DNA of 6,752 bases from the NCBI GenBank assembly GCA_025937115.1, contig JAICSB010000175.1:1-6752 (forward strand). The letters run 5' to 3'. Below are positions 5,410 to 6,752 of this stretch, piece by piece. Source of the DNA: Pseudonocardiaceae bacterium. Lineage in GTDB: Bacteria; Actinomycetota; Actinomycetes; Mycobacteriales; Pseudonocardiaceae. Below the pieces are notes generated by a model. The model was not told the DNA's origin, did not search any database, and saw only the letters and a program-made list of their open reading frames with translations. Each line of letters begins with the position of its first letter. Within the stretch, counting starts at the first letter, position 1. The position numbers and the translations under genes were made by a program.

Positions 5410-6752
5410 GTGGCCTCACGGGTAGCACGGCAGCGCTATTGCCGCTGTGGCGCGCACCTGGCGGCAGACAATGCCGAGCAGCAATGTGCAGGCTGTCAGC
5501 GCACCTCGCGGGACAGATTTGTTGCTCCACCGCAGGTACCGGACGACTTCTGGCAAACCGAACCGCTGCGGGAGGCTTTCGCTGCCCAGCACATCGGTCG
5601 GGTGGCTCGCGCCTATCGTCTGCATCCATACCAGCGTACGGTTTACGGCTATAGCGGTATCTCACAGGGCCTGCTCGGTCAATGGCTGGGGCTTCAACAA
5701 CCCCAGGTCAGCCGGGTTGAGACTGGCCCACCAATTCGTGATCTAGATACCTTGTCGTATTGGGCTCGGGTGTTGCGGATCCCCGCGCGGATGTTGTGGT
5801 TCGACCTGCCTGGAGAGACCCGACTGGGACCATTAAGCCCACGCGGCGAGTCGAACGACAGTAAGCCGAGCCAAGCAAATATCACTGCCCTGCGCAACGC
5901 TCCGCCAGAAGAGACCATCGCGTACCTTCAGGAGCAGTGGCACCTGCTGGTGCGAGCCGACAACCTGTTTGGTCCGGCGTACGTGCTGCGACTGATCCAC
6001 GAGCTAATCGAACTCATTGAATCGCTTCTGCACGATACTCGTGATGACGTTCGCGCGTCACTGTTGTCGCTCGGCGCCCAGTACGCGGAATCAGCCGCGT
6101 GGCTGCACGAGGATGCCGACGATCAACTGGCGACCTTCTGGACGAGCCGGGCCTTGGAGTGGGCCCATGCCAGTAGCGATCATCGGCTCGTCGCCTGGGC
6201 ACTGTTTCGCCGTAGCCAGCAGGCGGCCCGCGAAGGAAACGTTGCTCGGTCAATCGGATTGGCGCAGGCCGCTGAGAACACGGGCAGACAGCTGCCGAAT
6301 CAAATGCGGGCTGCATTCACGCAGCAAGAGGCTTGCGGCTTGGCGCTGGACGGGGACGAAGCCGCCTGCCAGCGCAAGCTTGACGACGCACTGCAGTGGG
6401 TGGCGCCGGAGCCCGATCTACACGGGGATGCTCGCAGCGGGCGTGGCGCGTTCTGCACCGCCACCTACGTCGAGTTGCAACGGGCCGGTTGCTGGTTACA
6501 ACTGGGCCGACCGGAGCGCGCCGTAGCTACCTACGAGTTGGCGCTCACTGACCTACCGGACGCCTACCACCGGGATCGCGGGCACGGGCTAGCACAGTTC
6601 GGGAGCGCGCTGGTAGCCGCCAACGAACCCGAACACGCCGCCAGCGTGACGCGTGAAGCGCTCGGCATCGCCCGTGGGTGCGGCTCAGGCCGGGCGATGC
6701 ACCATATTCGTACGGTCGGTGATTCACTGCGACCGCAGGCCAAGCTACCCGC
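5410..6752 (+). CDS. Zinc-ribbon, XRE-type helix-turn-helix, TPR-like regulator, 3' end outside window
   Basis: 447 codons are visible and run off the right edge. A short N-terminal zinc ribbon has C11-X-C13 and C26-X2-C29, followed by the characteristic VPDDFWQTEPLREAFAAQHIGRVARAYR (43-70). A helix-turn-helix of the lambda-repressor/XRE type sits at about 84-135 (GLLGQWLGLQQPQVSRVETG, then DLDTLSYWARVLRIPARMLWFDLP). From about 168 onward the protein is alpha-helical with TPR-like hairpins (for example LVAWALFRRSQQAAREGNVARSI, and WLQLGRPERAVATYELAL). Such proteins are common multicopy actinobacterial regulators; their ligands are mostly unknown. GTG 5410 is chosen because GGGAGG lies 5 nt upstream, whereas ATG 5405 in another frame meets TAG within seven codons. 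It is divergent from the small gene at 4692-5015. Confidence 0.88.
   Translation, partial: MASRVARQRYCRCGAHLAADNAEQQCAGCQRTSRDRFVAPPQVPDDFWQTEPLREAFAAQHIGRVARAYRLHPYQRTVYGYSGISQGLLGQWLGLQQPQVSRVETGPPIRDLDTLSYWARVLRIPARMLWFDLPGETRLGPLSPRGESNDSKPSQANITALRNAPPEETIAYLQEQWHLLVRADNLFGPAYVLRLIHELIELIESLLHDTRDDVRASLLSLGAQYAESAAWLHEDADDQLATFWTSRALEWAHASSDHRLVAWALFRRSQQAAREGNVARSIGLAQAAENTGRQLPNQMRAAFTQQEACGLALDGDEAACQRKLDDALQWVAPEPDLHGDARSGRGAFCTATYVELQRAGCWLQLGRPERAVATYELALTDLPDAYHRDRGHGLAQFGSALVAANEPEHAASVTREALGIARGCGSGRAMHHIRTVGDSLRPQAKLP

Noticed and set aside
5416..5918. Several minus-strand frames opposite the regulator
   Set aside because: Shadows of the zinc-ribbon/XRE gene, which has a clear start, ribosome site and domain order.

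Overview
The window looks like a chromosomal segment from a high-GC actinobacterium. The gene families point to Mycobacteriales/Pseudonocardiaceae-type organisms: a DUF222/HNH (13E12-type) nuclease, an AdaA-AlkA fusion of the mycobacterial type followed by ogt, and a zinc-ribbon/XRE/TPR-like regulator of the sort common in Streptomyces and Pseudonocardiaceae. The species cannot be fixed from sequence reading alone.

Layout. (1) 1-613, minus strand: a GNAT acetyltransferase running off the left edge, with a strong Shine-Dalgarno, a leader of about 100 nt that carries an S-box (SAM-I type) riboswitch core at 488-571, and a TTGACG-N17-TACGCT promoter at 585-613. (2) 723-2567, plus strand: a DUF222/HNH endonuclease-like gene. 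Its promoter is a near-perfect match to the RecA-independent (PafBC-type) DNA-damage motif and lies so close to ATG 753 that the mRNA is probably leaderless. (3) 2444-4602, minus strand: a two-gene alkylation-repair operon, an Ada(N-terminal)-AraC-AlkA fusion and then ogt, coupled by a TGATG overlap. The ogt reading frame continues past its normal end and overlaps the 3' end of the HNH gene antisense by 124 bp. (4) 4632-4694: a perfect 14-bp inverted repeat flanked by 6-bp direct repeats, sitting just upstream of the alkylation operon and just downstream of the next gene. (5) 4692-5015, minus strand: a small unidentified protein. (6) 5016-5409: an intergenic or weakly coding stretch with a hairpin and a -10 element. 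(7) 5410 to the right edge, plus strand: a zinc-ribbon, helix-turn-helix, TPR-like regulator, cut off at the edge.

How it fits together. The centre of the window holds two convergent DNA-damage units: the HNH gene, apparently under PafBC-type control, and the adaptive-response operon, which removes methyl groups (the Ada domain and Ogt) and excises alkylated bases (the AlkA domain). The left edge is a separate unit that appears to be controlled by S-adenosylmethionine. The right part is an accessory regulator with a possible small partner gene.

The most interesting points are the SAM riboswitch in front of a GNAT gene (apparently lacking P4), the damage promoter that resets the HNH start, the run-on ogt tail, and the inverted repeat in front of the repair operon.
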